Source: Caldithrix sp.
GTDB taxonomy: Bacteria; Calditrichota; Calditrichia; Calditrichales; Calditrichaceae
Assembly (NCBI GenBank): GCA_020720405.1
Contig: DYOS01000004.1
Coordinates: 10,970 to 49,429, forward strand
Direction: 5' to 3'
DNA length: 38,460 nucleotides
Shown here: positions 32,651 through 38,460 of the stretch, in pieces
Position numbering within the stretch: position 1 is the first letter of the stretch
Layout: the number at the start of each line of letters is the position of its first letter
The notes under the pieces: model-generated
What the model was told of the DNA's origin: nothing
What the model saw: the letters and a program-made list of their open reading frames with translations, nothing else
Database searches by the model: none
Made by a program: the position numbers and the translations under genes

Positions 32651-33499
32651 TTAATGTTCGGGATGTACACTCATTCCAATGAAGAGCGCAGATAATACCG
32701 TAAATATGTAAGCCTGTATAAAGGCCACCAGCAGCTCCAGGAAATAGACAAAGATGGCAAAGCCTATGGAGACCGGTGAAACCAGATAACTTTTAAAAAT
32801 GATAATCAGACCAAGAAAGGCAAAAAGAACAATATGCCCTGCAGTCATGTTGGCAAAAAGTCGAATCGTCAGGGCCACATGCTTGGCAATCAAACCCATT
32901 ATTTCAATCACAAACATCAACGGCCATAAATACCACGGCACACCATGAGGCACTAAGTTTTTATAATAACCTACTGGGCCTGATTCCATTATTCCAAAAA
33001 GCTGTGTAGCAAAAAATGTAATCAACGCCATGGCCGCCGTAACACTGATATTTCCCGTTGCTGTACTAAATAAGGGGATCAGACCCATCAGATTAGCGGT
33101 TAAAATAAAGAAGAAATAAGTTATCAACAGTGGCGTGAACCGCCGGCCTTCTTTTTCCCCCATATTGGCAATCGCAACTTCGTCACGGATAAAAACAACC
33201 AGCATCTCAACAAGAGCCCCGACTCCACGCGGATAAGGCCTGATCTTGCCGAGAGCCAAACGAAAAAGCAAGATAATAAACAAACCAGCCAGAACCAGCA
33301 TCACGACATGATTCGTGATTGACAGGTCAACTTGCACACCAAACAGATTGACAGGGTGAAAATGAGGCAAATGCAGATGCAGCCCAGGCAAATGCCATTC
33401 GTTACTATTCTGAAGATGATGTCCGATCCAGGTGCCGATATTTTCATTCTGGGCAATCGCTGTATCAGCAGCAGCGGCGGTATGCTCAAGATTTATCAC
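32651..33499 (-). CDS. atpB: ATP synthase a subunit with His-rich N-terminus
   Basis: Stator proton-channel subunit of 282 residues with five to six transmembrane segments. The essential Arg lies in ALTIRLFANMTAGHIVL; LVEMLVVFIRDEVA and the C-terminal AYIFTVLSALFIGMSV are conserved. The N-terminal ~50 residues hold eight His, seven of them between 27 and 48 (HHLQN to HLHLPHFHP). The start codon is GTG (33497-33499), overlapping the TGA of the upstream AtpI-like gene as GTGA; AGGAA lies 12 bases upstream. Confidence 0.96.
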   Translation of the reverse strand: MINLEHTAAAADTAIAQNENIGTWIGHHLQNSNEWHLPGLHLHLPHFHPVNLFGVQVDLSITNHVVMLVLAGLFIILLFRLALGKIRPYPRGVGALVEMLVVFIRDEVAIANMGEKEGRRFTPLLITYFFFILTANLMGLIPLFSTATGNISVTAAMALITFFATQLFGIMESGPVGYYKNLVPHGVPWYLWPLMFVIEIMGLIAKHVALTIRLFANMTAGHIVLFAFLGLIIIFKSYLVSPVSIGFAIFVYFLELLVAFIQAYIFTVLSALFIGMSVHPEH

Positions 33500-33885
33500 G
33501 CAGTTTGTTTCCTATTGAGTTTCATATTCAGGAAGAAAACTTCCCAGATCTGCATTGAAAAATGCAATATAATTAAGGCTGTAATAAAAACAAAATCAAT
33601 AACTTCAGCATTTTTCAGAACTGTCAGAATTATCACGATCAGCAATATCAGCCGCACGGCCATTGAGCCAAAAAAGTACTTATTAAATCTATCCTGTGGA
33701 AAGTCAATTATTACCTGCAGTATCAAAAATGAAACAATAATATTCAAAAAGGCAATTCCCCCGGCAAAGACCATAGAATTGAGTCTTGCTGTTTCAAAAC
33801 CCGATCCCTGCAGGTAGAGGAATGAGATCAGGATAAAGACAAACAGAATAAGTAAAATCCCGGACATAAATCTGATTACATTCAC
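33496..33885 (-). CDS. atpI: AtpI-like four-helix membrane protein
   Basis: A 129-residue integral membrane protein with four predicted helices (ILLILFVFILISFLY ~9-23; MVFAGGIAFLNIIVSFLILQ ~38-57; MAVRLILLIVIILTVL ~75-90; FVFITALIILHFSMQIWEVF ~98-117). Position directly upstream of atpB, size and topology match AtpI, the chaperone that helps assemble the c ring; sequence similarity is weak, so the symbol rests mainly on context. The start is GTG (33883-33885), overlapping the atpZ TGA as GTGA, and the stop overlaps the atpB GTG in the same way. Confidence 0.75.
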   Translation of the reverse strand: MNVIRFMSGILLILFVFILISFLYLQGSGFETARLNSMVFAGGIAFLNIIVSFLILQVIIDFPQDRFNKYFFGSMAVRLILLIVIILTVLKNAEVIDFVFITALIILHFSMQIWEVFFLNMKLNRKQTA

Positions 33886-34118
33886 TGCTTTTTATTCTCG
33901 ATTTGCTCAATTGCTTTTAATAAATGGTAAAACCCCAGCCCCAGACCGGTGAATAATCCGATCAGTAAACCTATGGGTTTTGAGTTCAACCGCTGATCAA
34001 TCCAGTTTCCGACGAACCCAAAAAAAACAATACTTCCAAGCAGTACATAACCCATATTAAGGTAGGGCGAAGCTTTGCGGAAAGCCTGATTAAATTCCGG
34101 GCGGACAGGTTTAGGCAT
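33882..34118 (-). CDS. atpZ: AtpZ-like small membrane protein
   Basis: A 78-residue protein with two transmembrane helices: YVLLGSIVFFGFVGNWID (~24-41) and IGLLIGLFTGLGLGFYHL (~49-66). The G-x-W-hydrophilic turn (NWIDQRLNSKP) and position before atpI-atpB match the AtpZ / AtpI-Mg family, implicated in c-ring assembly or divalent-ion supply. Its first eight bases overlap the end of the bactofilin gene (34111-34118), which argues for co-translation. Confidence 0.85.
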   Translation of the reverse strand: MPKPVRPEFNQAFRKASPYLNMGYVLLGSIVFFGFVGNWIDQRLNSKPIGLLIGLFTGLGLGFYHLLKAIEQIENKKQ

Positions 34119-34509
34119 TCTCTGGTTTTACCGGATTTACAGCGGCTGATTTAGGTGACGATTCGACCATGCTGGCATACCCGTCAAAAACAGCACCTTC
34201 ATCAATGATCAGCTTACGGCATTTCAGGTCTCCGATCAGGCTGGATTTACTTTCCAGAACCACCTTTTCAGAAATAATGACTTTACCTTTAATCTGACCA
34301 CTGATCACAGCATTCTGCGCCTCAATGTCGCCTTCAACCATCCCCGGCTCACCTATGGTCAATGTGTTTTTGCAGATAACAGTACCTTTAACTTTACCAT
34401 CTATCCGCAGGCTGCTTTCTGTCCGGATAGAGCCTTCAATCACAGTTCCCTTACCTATGAAATTTATCTGCGTGGATGTTCCTTCGGAAGAATTTGCCTT
34501 AAATGACAT
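34111..34509 (-). CDS. Bactofilin, polymer-forming cytoskeletal protein
   Basis: A 132-residue protein with the right-handed beta-helix core of bactofilins (~15-110): repeating strands such as FIGKGTVIEGSI, LRIDGKVKGTVIC, MVEGDIEAQNAVISGQI and LIGDLKCRKLIIDEGAVFDG. N- and C-terminal tails are short and disordered-looking, as usual. Bactofilins polymerise without nucleotide and often scaffold peptidoglycan enzymes for cell shape. The gene next upstream encodes an M23 peptidase, the classic bactofilin partner (18-base gap), while the gene downstream is the start of the ATP-synthase run. Confidence 0.94.
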   Translation of the reverse strand: MSFKANSSEGTSTQINFIGKGTVIEGSIRTESSLRIDGKVKGTVICKNTLTIGEPGMVEGDIEAQNAVISGQIKGKVIISEKVVLESKSSLIGDLKCRKLIIDEGAVFDGYASMVESSPKSAAVNPVKPENA

Positions 34510-34527
34510 AACACAATCCTTTTGTTT

Positions 34528-35331
34528 CTATTTTCTATTGATTTCGCCGACATAAAATATTGGGTTTACCGGGATACCATTACGCCAGATTTCAAAATGA
34601 ACATGGGCGCCGGAAGTAATCTGGCCGGTATTGCCGAGCAGGGCAATTGCCTGCCCCTTCACTACTTTTTCCATGCGTACCACAGTGTTCCGCAGGTTGT
34701 GTTTGTAAATAGTGGAAAATCCATGACCATGCTTGATAATAACCATATTTCCACCATCCGCCGTCCAGTCGGCAAATTCAACAATTCCGTCAGCACTGGC
34801 TTTTATTGGTGTTCCAACCGGGGCCACAATATCCACACCTACATGGGCATCACGGAATAGTGAACTGGTTTCAAAGCCACGGGTCATATAACCATCGACC
34901 GGTAAAAGCGCCGGGATGGAATTAAAAATGGTTTTCTGCTGCTCGATGGGAAGTTCCGCCAGCCTGGTCGTGGCCAGACTGAGTGTGTCGGCAGAGCTGT
35001 TCTTTTCAATGGTCACATAACCGCTCAGGGAAGAACGAATCTGTTTAGTAAACTGCTGCAGACGTACCAGGTCTTCACGAAGCTCATCCATTTTCTGAAG
35101 GCTTTTGCGCAGCTTGATATTCTCCTCGTTCAGGCGGTTATAGTCCAAAGCCAGTTCGGCAACTTTCCAATAGGTTGAAGCGCCTAAAATAACCAATCCG
35201 ATTAGCACCGCCACCACAACTCCGATGGCCTGAAGGAAAATTAAACGGATATTAAAATTCCAGGTCCGTTCCGAGTTTTCCGGAACAATCAGGAAATTAA
35301 TAAATCTTGTTTTTCTTTTGTGCAATGCCAT
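34528..35331 (-). CDS. Membrane-anchored M23 (LytM-type) metallopeptidase
   Basis: A 267-residue envelope protein: cytoplasmic N-terminus, one transmembrane helix (~30-53, FLQAIGVVVAVLIGLVILGA), a coiled coil (~58-100, NRLNEENIKLRKSLQKMDEL), then the peptidase domain (~145-262). Zinc ligands are His163 and Asp167 (DAHVGVDIV) and His245 (HVHFE), with His243 catalytic, all intact, so the enzyme should be active on peptide crosslinks of peptidoglycan. Its ATG shares one base with the parB stop (TGATG at 35331). The bactofilin downstream probably localises it. Confidence 0.94.
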   Translation of the reverse strand: MALHKRKTRFINFLIVPENSERTWNFNIRLIFLQAIGVVVAVLIGLVILGASTYWKVAELALDYNRLNEENIKLRKSLQKMDELREDLVRLQQFTKQIRSSLSGYVTIEKNSSADTLSLATTRLAELPIEQQKTIFNSIPALLPVDGYMTRGFETSSLFRDAHVGVDIVAPVGTPIKASADGIVEFADWTADGGNMVIIKHGHGFSTIYKHNLRNTVVRMEKVVKGQAIALLGNTGQITSGAHVHFEIWRNGIPVNPIFYVGEINRK

Positions 35332-36209
35332 CAGTTTCCGGTTCCCACGCCTTCGAATAATTCGATAATCCGGTTTAAATCTTCCGGCGAGTAGTAGTCA
35401 ATTTCAATACTACCGCCTTCTTTTTTGGAATGGACTTTAACTTTAGTTCCAAACTTCTCCCGGAGATCATCTTCAATGGTCTGGATAAAAACCGAGCGCT
35501 TTGGCTTAACATGTTCCTGCGGTTCCGGCTGTTTTTCTGCATCTTTGACCATTTTTTCCAGTTGTCGTACAGAAAGCTGTGATTTCAGAGTTTTCTGCCA
35601 CAGTAATTCCTGGATTTCCGGGTCATCAACTGCAAGAAGAGTCCGGGCATGACCCATAGATAATTCGCCCTTCTGTACACTGCGCTTAATCACCTCCGGC
35701 AGTTTGAGCAGGCGGATAAAATTGGTGATGGTGGTGCGGTCTTTCCCAATTTTCTGTGCAACATCATCCTGGGTCAGATTACATTCTTCGATCAGCCGCT
35801 GGTAACCCTGGGCAAGTTCGATCGGGTTCAGTTTTTCCCGCTGAACATTCTCGATGATCGCCAGCTCGAGCATATCTTCTTTATTTTCGACTTCTATAAT
35901 ATGTGCCGGCACGCTTTTATGCTGCAGTTCGGTCAAAGCCCGGAAGCGGCGTTCACCGGCTATTAATTCATAATGATCATCAACCCGGCGCACTGTGATC
36001 GGCTGGATGATACCTTTTTCCCTTATGGAATTTTTTAATTCTTCAAGGGCTTCCGGGTCGAATTCGACCCGTGGCTGATAGGGATTGGGCCGAATTTTAT
36101 CAACCGGGATCTCGGCTACCCCGTGTACTTCTAAGGCTGGTGCGGCTGATTCGGGCTGAACCCGGATCAGGGCATCCAGACCTTTACCGAGCCGCGCTGG
36201 TTTCTTCAC
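35331..36209 (-). CDS. parB: Chromosome-partitioning protein ParB
   Basis: A 292-residue CTPase/DNA-binding protein that loads on parS and spreads. The N-terminal ParA-stimulating peptide is [14 protein letters not shown]; the CTP-binding region contains NPYQPR and [12 protein letters not shown]; the HTH follows ([20 protein letters not shown]); the dimerisation domain closes the protein. The start is GTG (36207-36209), 26 bases inside the 3' end of parA with GGAAG upstream. No perfect parS (TGTTTCACGTGAAACA) was found by eye in the window. Confidence 0.96.
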   Translation of the reverse strand: MKKPARLGKGLDALIRVQPESAAPALEVHGVAEIPVDKIRPNPYQPRVEFDPEALEELKNSIREKGIIQPITVRRVDDHYELIAGERRFRALTELQHKSVPAHIIEVENKEDMLELAIIENVQREKLNPIELAQGYQRLIEECNLTQDDVAQKIGKDRTTITNFIRLLKLPEVIKRSVQKGELSMGHARTLLAVDDPEIQELLWQKTLKSQLSVRQLEKMVKDAEKQPEPQEHVKPKRSVFIQTIEDDLREKFGTKVKVHSKKEGGSIEIDYYSPEDLNRIIELFEGVGTGN

Positions 36210-36960
36210 CTAATACTTCCTCAGCCAGGGACATGTAATTTTGACTGCCGCTGCAAACGGCATCATACATTATGATTGGTTTCCCGAAACTTGGCGCTTC
36301 GCCAAGCCGGACATTTCTGGTAATTACGGTATTGTAAACTTTTTCCTTGAAGTACTCACGGACTTCCTCTGCCACCTGATTGCAGAGATTGAGGCGGTTA
36401 TCGTACATGGTCAGGAGTACGCCTTCGATGGCCAAATTTTTATTCAGATTTTTCTGAACAAGATGAATGGTGTTGAGTAGCTGGGAAAGACCTTCCAAAG
36501 CATAATACTCGCACTGAATGGGGATGAGCACGGCATCAGCGGCGGACAGTGCATTCAGGGTTAAAAGTCCCAGTGATGGCGGGCAATCGATAAAGACAAA
36601 ATCGTATTTGTCGCGCGCTGCGGAAATTGCTTTTTTCAGGCGGTATTCCCGTTCCGGCATCTCGACCAGTTCCACCTCGGCCCCAACCAGCTTGATATGC
36701 GATGGCAAAATGTCAAGATAAGGAACGCTCGATCTTAGTACCGCGCTATCCATATCCTGTTCATTCAGCAAAACCTCGTAAGATGAAAGCTGTTCATCTT
36801 TGGCACTTAAGCCCAAACCGCTGGTGGCATTAGCCTGAGGGTCCACATCGATCAGCAAAACCCGGCGCTCGGCAACAGCAATGCAACTGGACAGATTGAT
36901 GGCCGTTGTTGTTTTACCAACACCGCCTTTTTGATTGGCAATAGCAATTATTTTTCCCAT
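36184..36960 (-). CDS. parA: Chromosome-partitioning ATPase ParA (Soj)
   Basis: A 258-residue deviant-Walker ATPase. The P-loop is [16 protein letters not shown] (10-25), with the signature Lys11 and Lys16; motif A' is [13 protein letters not shown], and Walker B is [16 protein letters not shown]. The lack of an N-terminal HTH and the ParB partner indicate the chromosomal (type Ia short / Soj) form. It overlaps parB by 26 bases. It appears to be the first gene of the long run through parB, M23, bactofilin and the ATP synthase. Confidence 0.97.
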   Translation of the reverse strand: MGKIIAIANQKGGVGKTTTAINLSSCIAVAERRVLLIDVDPQANATSGLGLSAKDEQLSSYEVLLNEQDMDSAVLRSSVPYLDILPSHIKLVGAEVELVEMPEREYRLKKAISAARDKYDFVFIDCPPSLGLLTLNALSAADAVLIPIQCEYYALEGLSQLLNTIHLVQKNLNKNLAIEGVLLTMYDNRLNLCNQVAEEVREYFKEKVYNTVITRNVRLGEAPSFGKPIIMYDAVCSGSQNYMSLAEEVLGEETSAAR

Positions 36961-37033
36961 AAACCCCGATTTTCCATTTAAATAGAGTGGCGAATCTACT
37001 GGATAGCAAAAATCAAATCAAGTAAGACAAAGT
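36961..37033 (-). promoter_or_regulatory. Probable promoter region of the parA-to-atpC run
   Basis: This 73-base gap is the only intergenic space before parA. On the minus strand TTGATT, 17 bases and TAGATT occur in the right arrangement, and GGGG lies four bases before the ATG. The -10 match is weak, so only the location, not the boxes, is well supported. No terminator for the upstream TPR gene is visible, so read-through from it is possible. Confidence 0.3.
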
Positions 37034-38029
37034 CTAAAAGTCGTTGCATCCGGCCTGCAAATCTATAATTTTCTGCAACTTATCAGCTCTGTAGCGGCGG
37101 ATGATTTCCTTACCGGACAGTTGATCAAGCATTTCCTTCTCCCGGCGGCATGCTGTTTTATCCCTGAGCCGGATCAACACTTCAAATAATTTGAACCGGG
37201 CATCGAAAATCTGAACGACCGGCGGATCAACCCTGGCCGAAAGAAGGCGGATAATTTCACGGTATTCAGTGGCGGCTTCTTTATTACGCTGCATTTTATA
37301 ATAGGTGTGGGCCAGGGCCCAACGCATAAAAGCGCTTTCCGGGTAAACGGCACACCATTTCCCGGCTAGTTTTTCTGCTTCTGTAAAGCGGCCGGCATCG
37401 AGCAGGACATAAACCAGCTGATGGGCGGCCATGGCCTGGCTGGGGCTACTCACGGCCGCCACCGCTGAGATCATAGTGATAGCTTCAGCTCTGCGGTCTT
37501 CCAGAAATGGAATCCAGGTTGTTTTACGGCTGCGCCAGTACAGATAAACGCCTATGCCGAGCCGGGCTTCAACCTGGGTTGAGTCCAGCTGCAGGGCATT
37601 TTCCAGATCAGTCATAGAAGCACGGCCATATTTCAGGGCTTCCCACCAGTTTTTTTGTTCGCCGTGGTAAAAAGCCAACAGGCCAAGTGCGCTGCCCCGG
37701 TAAAAATACAGCCGGGAGCGGTCTGCCGGACTCAAACCTGCATTTTCCAGCCTTTGCCCGCTATGGCGGATGACTTCGTCCAATAGCTCAGTATAGGCCT
37801 TCTCTTCAGTTGAATAGCCCAAATCACTGAACCGGGCATGGTACCAGTTTGCTTTATAAAATGAATTCAGCAGTTGGTTCTGAATGGATCCGGTGGTATT
37901 GAGAACAGTCCATGCTTCCTCAAACCGGCCATTGATAACCAGATCGGTGTGAACTTTTACCAGGTCGGTCTGAGCAGAGGAAAAAGTTAAAATGGGCAGA
38001 GCCAGGATAATTATAAAATAGTACTTCAC
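37034..38029 (-). CDS. Exported TPR-containing protein
   Basis: A 331-residue protein with a signal peptide (MKYYFIIILALPILTFSSAQ) and helical TPR-like pairs through the mature part: LVINGRFEEAWTVLNTTG, NWWEALKYGRASMTDLENAL, DAGRFTEAEKLAGKWCAVYP, MRWALAHTYYKMQRNKEAAT. The C-terminal end has a Cys (Q-A-G-C-N-D-F) and another in KTACRREKEML. No enzymatic motif is seen. The start is GTG (38027-38029), with GGGGAAAA nine or so bases upstream. It is probably a periplasmic or outer-membrane-associated scaffold. Relation to the TPR proteins of the ExbBD operon is one of fold only. Confidence 0.85.
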   Translation of the reverse strand: MKYYFIIILALPILTFSSAQTDLVKVHTDLVINGRFEEAWTVLNTTGSIQNQLLNSFYKANWYHARFSDLGYSTEEKAYTELLDEVIRHSGQRLENAGLSPADRSRLYFYRGSALGLLAFYHGEQKNWWEALKYGRASMTDLENALQLDSTQVEARLGIGVYLYWRSRKTTWIPFLEDRRAEAITMISAVAAVSSPSQAMAAHQLVYVLLDAGRFTEAEKLAGKWCAVYPESAFMRWALAHTYYKMQRNKEAATEYREIIRLLSARVDPPVVQIFDARFKLFEVLIRLRDKTACRREKEMLDQLSGKEIIRRYRADKLQKIIDLQAGCNDF

Positions 38030-38080
38030 TAAAATATTTTCCCCTGTGCTGTTGGGTCTGCTTCTTTATTTGTGTTTTCC

Positions 38081-38110
38081 ATTACAGGAAAATAAAAAAA
38101 ATCTGATCAA
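38081..38110 (-). promoter_or_regulatory. Candidate promoter of the TPR protein gene
   Basis: On the minus strand TTGATC (38110-38105) and TGTAAT (38086-38081) are separated by 18 AT-rich bases, about 52 bases upstream of the GTG start. Boxes match the sigma70 consensus at four and five of six positions. Confidence 0.3.
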
Positions 38111-38223
38111 CCGGAGGGTTTAAATTAACACTAAACTACAGTAGATCCGGTCCATCTTCCTGTTCCAGATTTATTAATTTCTCATCGATCCCACAAAAGG
38201 GCGGGATGAGCGCCAACCAAACC

Positions 38224-38280
38224 GTCATTCCAAGTAGCCTGCGACTCGCCTGCGGACGGGCAGGCGAGGAATCCTGAATG
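38224..38280 (+). repeat. GTCATT-type palindromic repeat unit, long-arm variant
   Basis: The unit begins GTCATTCC and ends GAGGAATCCTGAATG. CTCGCCTG (38245-38252) and CAGGCGAG (38261-38268) form a perfect 8-base stem around an 8-base loop, and CATTC (38226-38230) with GAATG (38276-38280) close an outer stem. The outer sequence resembles the units further right while the central arms differ. Confidence 0.65.
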
Positions 38281-38336
38281 GATTGCAAATATCAGGATTT
38301 CCCTACGCGCAGGCTGGTGCAGAATTCCTTAAAACT

Positions 38337-38373
38337 GTCATTTCGATCCCGCCCATGCGGGAGAGAAATCTCT
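38337..38373 (+). repeat. GTCATT-type palindromic repeat unit, copy 2
   Basis: Bases 38337-38362 are identical over 26 positions to 38435-38460. Inside, TCCCGC (38347-38352) and GCGGGA (38357-38362) pair around CCAT. The unit continues GAGAAATCTCTGG, which matches the GAGGAATC end of the neighbouring units. Confidence 0.75.
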
Positions 38374-38392
38374 GGGTTTACAGTCATTTTAA

Positions 38393-38422
38393 GATTCCTC
38401 CGGCTCCGCCGTTCGGAATGAC
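38393..38422 (-). repeat. GTCATT-type palindromic repeat unit in reverse orientation
   Basis: Read on the minus strand it is GTCATTCCGAAC, a small GGCGGAGCC hairpin, then GGAGGAATC, the same outer sequence as the other units with a third variant of the central arms. Confidence 0.65.
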
Positions 38423-38434
38423 GAACTTTGACCC

Positions 38435-38460
38435 GTCATTTCGATCCCGCCCATGCGGGA
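38435..38460 (+). repeat. GTCATT-type palindromic repeat unit, cut by window edge
   Basis: An exact 26-base copy of 38337-38362, including the TCCCGC-CCAT-GCGGGA hairpin. The window ends inside the unit, so its 3' part and any further copies are not visible. Confidence 0.75.

Larger units (their letters stand above)
38030..38460. other. Gene-free region with palindromic repeats, running off the right edge
   Basis: No reading frame with coding features is present on either strand in these 431 bases. The first ~130 bases hold the probable upstream region of the TPR gene. From about 38190 on, the sequence is a mosaic of short palindromic repeat units (separate entries), including a degraded unit at 38182-38210 (CTCATC...GATGAG). 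Confidence 0.6.

Noticed and set aside
33332-33817. 161-codon plus-strand open frame across atpB and the AtpI-like gene
   Set aside because: Antisense to two convincing overlapping genes; the product looks like the complement of hydrophobic codons.
35331-36960. parS site near parAB
   Set aside because: No match to TGTTTCACGTGAAACA or a one-mismatch form was seen when reading the par region; a computed search would be needed to exclude degenerate sites.
38224-38460. Possible CRISPR array
   Set aside because: Repeats alternate in orientation, have variable cores and irregular spacing, and no cas gene is present; palindromic dispersed repeats fit better.

Overview
The window looks like one contiguous chromosomal stretch from a Gram-negative bacterium of the FCB superphylum, in the broad Calditrichota / KSB1 / Marinimicrobia neighbourhood; this placement is an inference from gene content. 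Supporting signs are a secreted FG-GAP protein with a C-terminal YPNPFNPTTNIRF sorting signal of the type IX secretion / FlgD-like kind, several periplasmic TPR proteins with signal peptides ending in A-Q, an AgmX/PglI-type TonB-like protein, and an atpIBEFHAGDC operon. About 36 of 37 genes lie on the minus strand; only a ferredoxin is on plus. No rRNA, tRNA, CRISPR array, insertion sequence or prophage gene was seen.

Layout, left to right. 1-900 is the 5' part of a secreted or outer-membrane protein cut by the window edge. 1027-1320 is a lone plus-strand ferredoxin with its own terminator, followed by a hairpin-rich spacer. 1593-5828 holds a thymidylate/deoxynucleoside-kinase-like protein with a degenerate P-loop, an 862-residue FG-GAP/ASPIC/FN3 secreted protein, and a YbfF-like hydrolase. 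5925-13159 (read right to left) is phoH, thiolase, 3-hydroxyacyl-CoA dehydrogenase, nusB, a metallophosphoesterase and secA, tightly packed from the thiolase onward. 13222-14372 encodes an Lpp-like coiled-coil lipoprotein followed by a double-LysM protein, probably an envelope-to-peptidoglycan tether pair. 14439-16199 is aspS.

16294-26866 is the most notable part: a seven-gene operon with a good sigma70-type promoter at 26910-26937 and a strong terminator at 16262-16295. In transcription order it encodes an 869-residue TPR/coiled-coil protein, a 1580-residue TPR protein with a C-terminal beta-sandwich-like domain, a 103-residue secreted protein, an ExbB/TolQ/MotA-type proton channel, two ExbD/TolR proteins, and a membrane-anchored AgmX/PglI-domain protein. 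The composition resembles the AglRQS plus Glt gliding/secretion machinery of myxobacteria more than Tol-Pal or a plain TonB system. One ExbD has Asn where the proton-carrying Asp is expected; the other keeps the Asp. I infer an energised trans-envelope machine of unknown task.

26987-36960 is a continuous co-directional run read parA, parB, M23 peptidase, bactofilin, atpZ, an AtpI-like protein, then atpB-E-F-H-A-G-D-C, with start/stop overlaps at several joints. It places chromosome segregation, cell-shape and F1Fo-ATP synthase genes in one probable transcription unit. 37034-38029 is a secreted TPR protein. The last 430 bases have no gene and carry a cluster of GTCATT-type palindromic repeats in both orientations that runs off the right edge.
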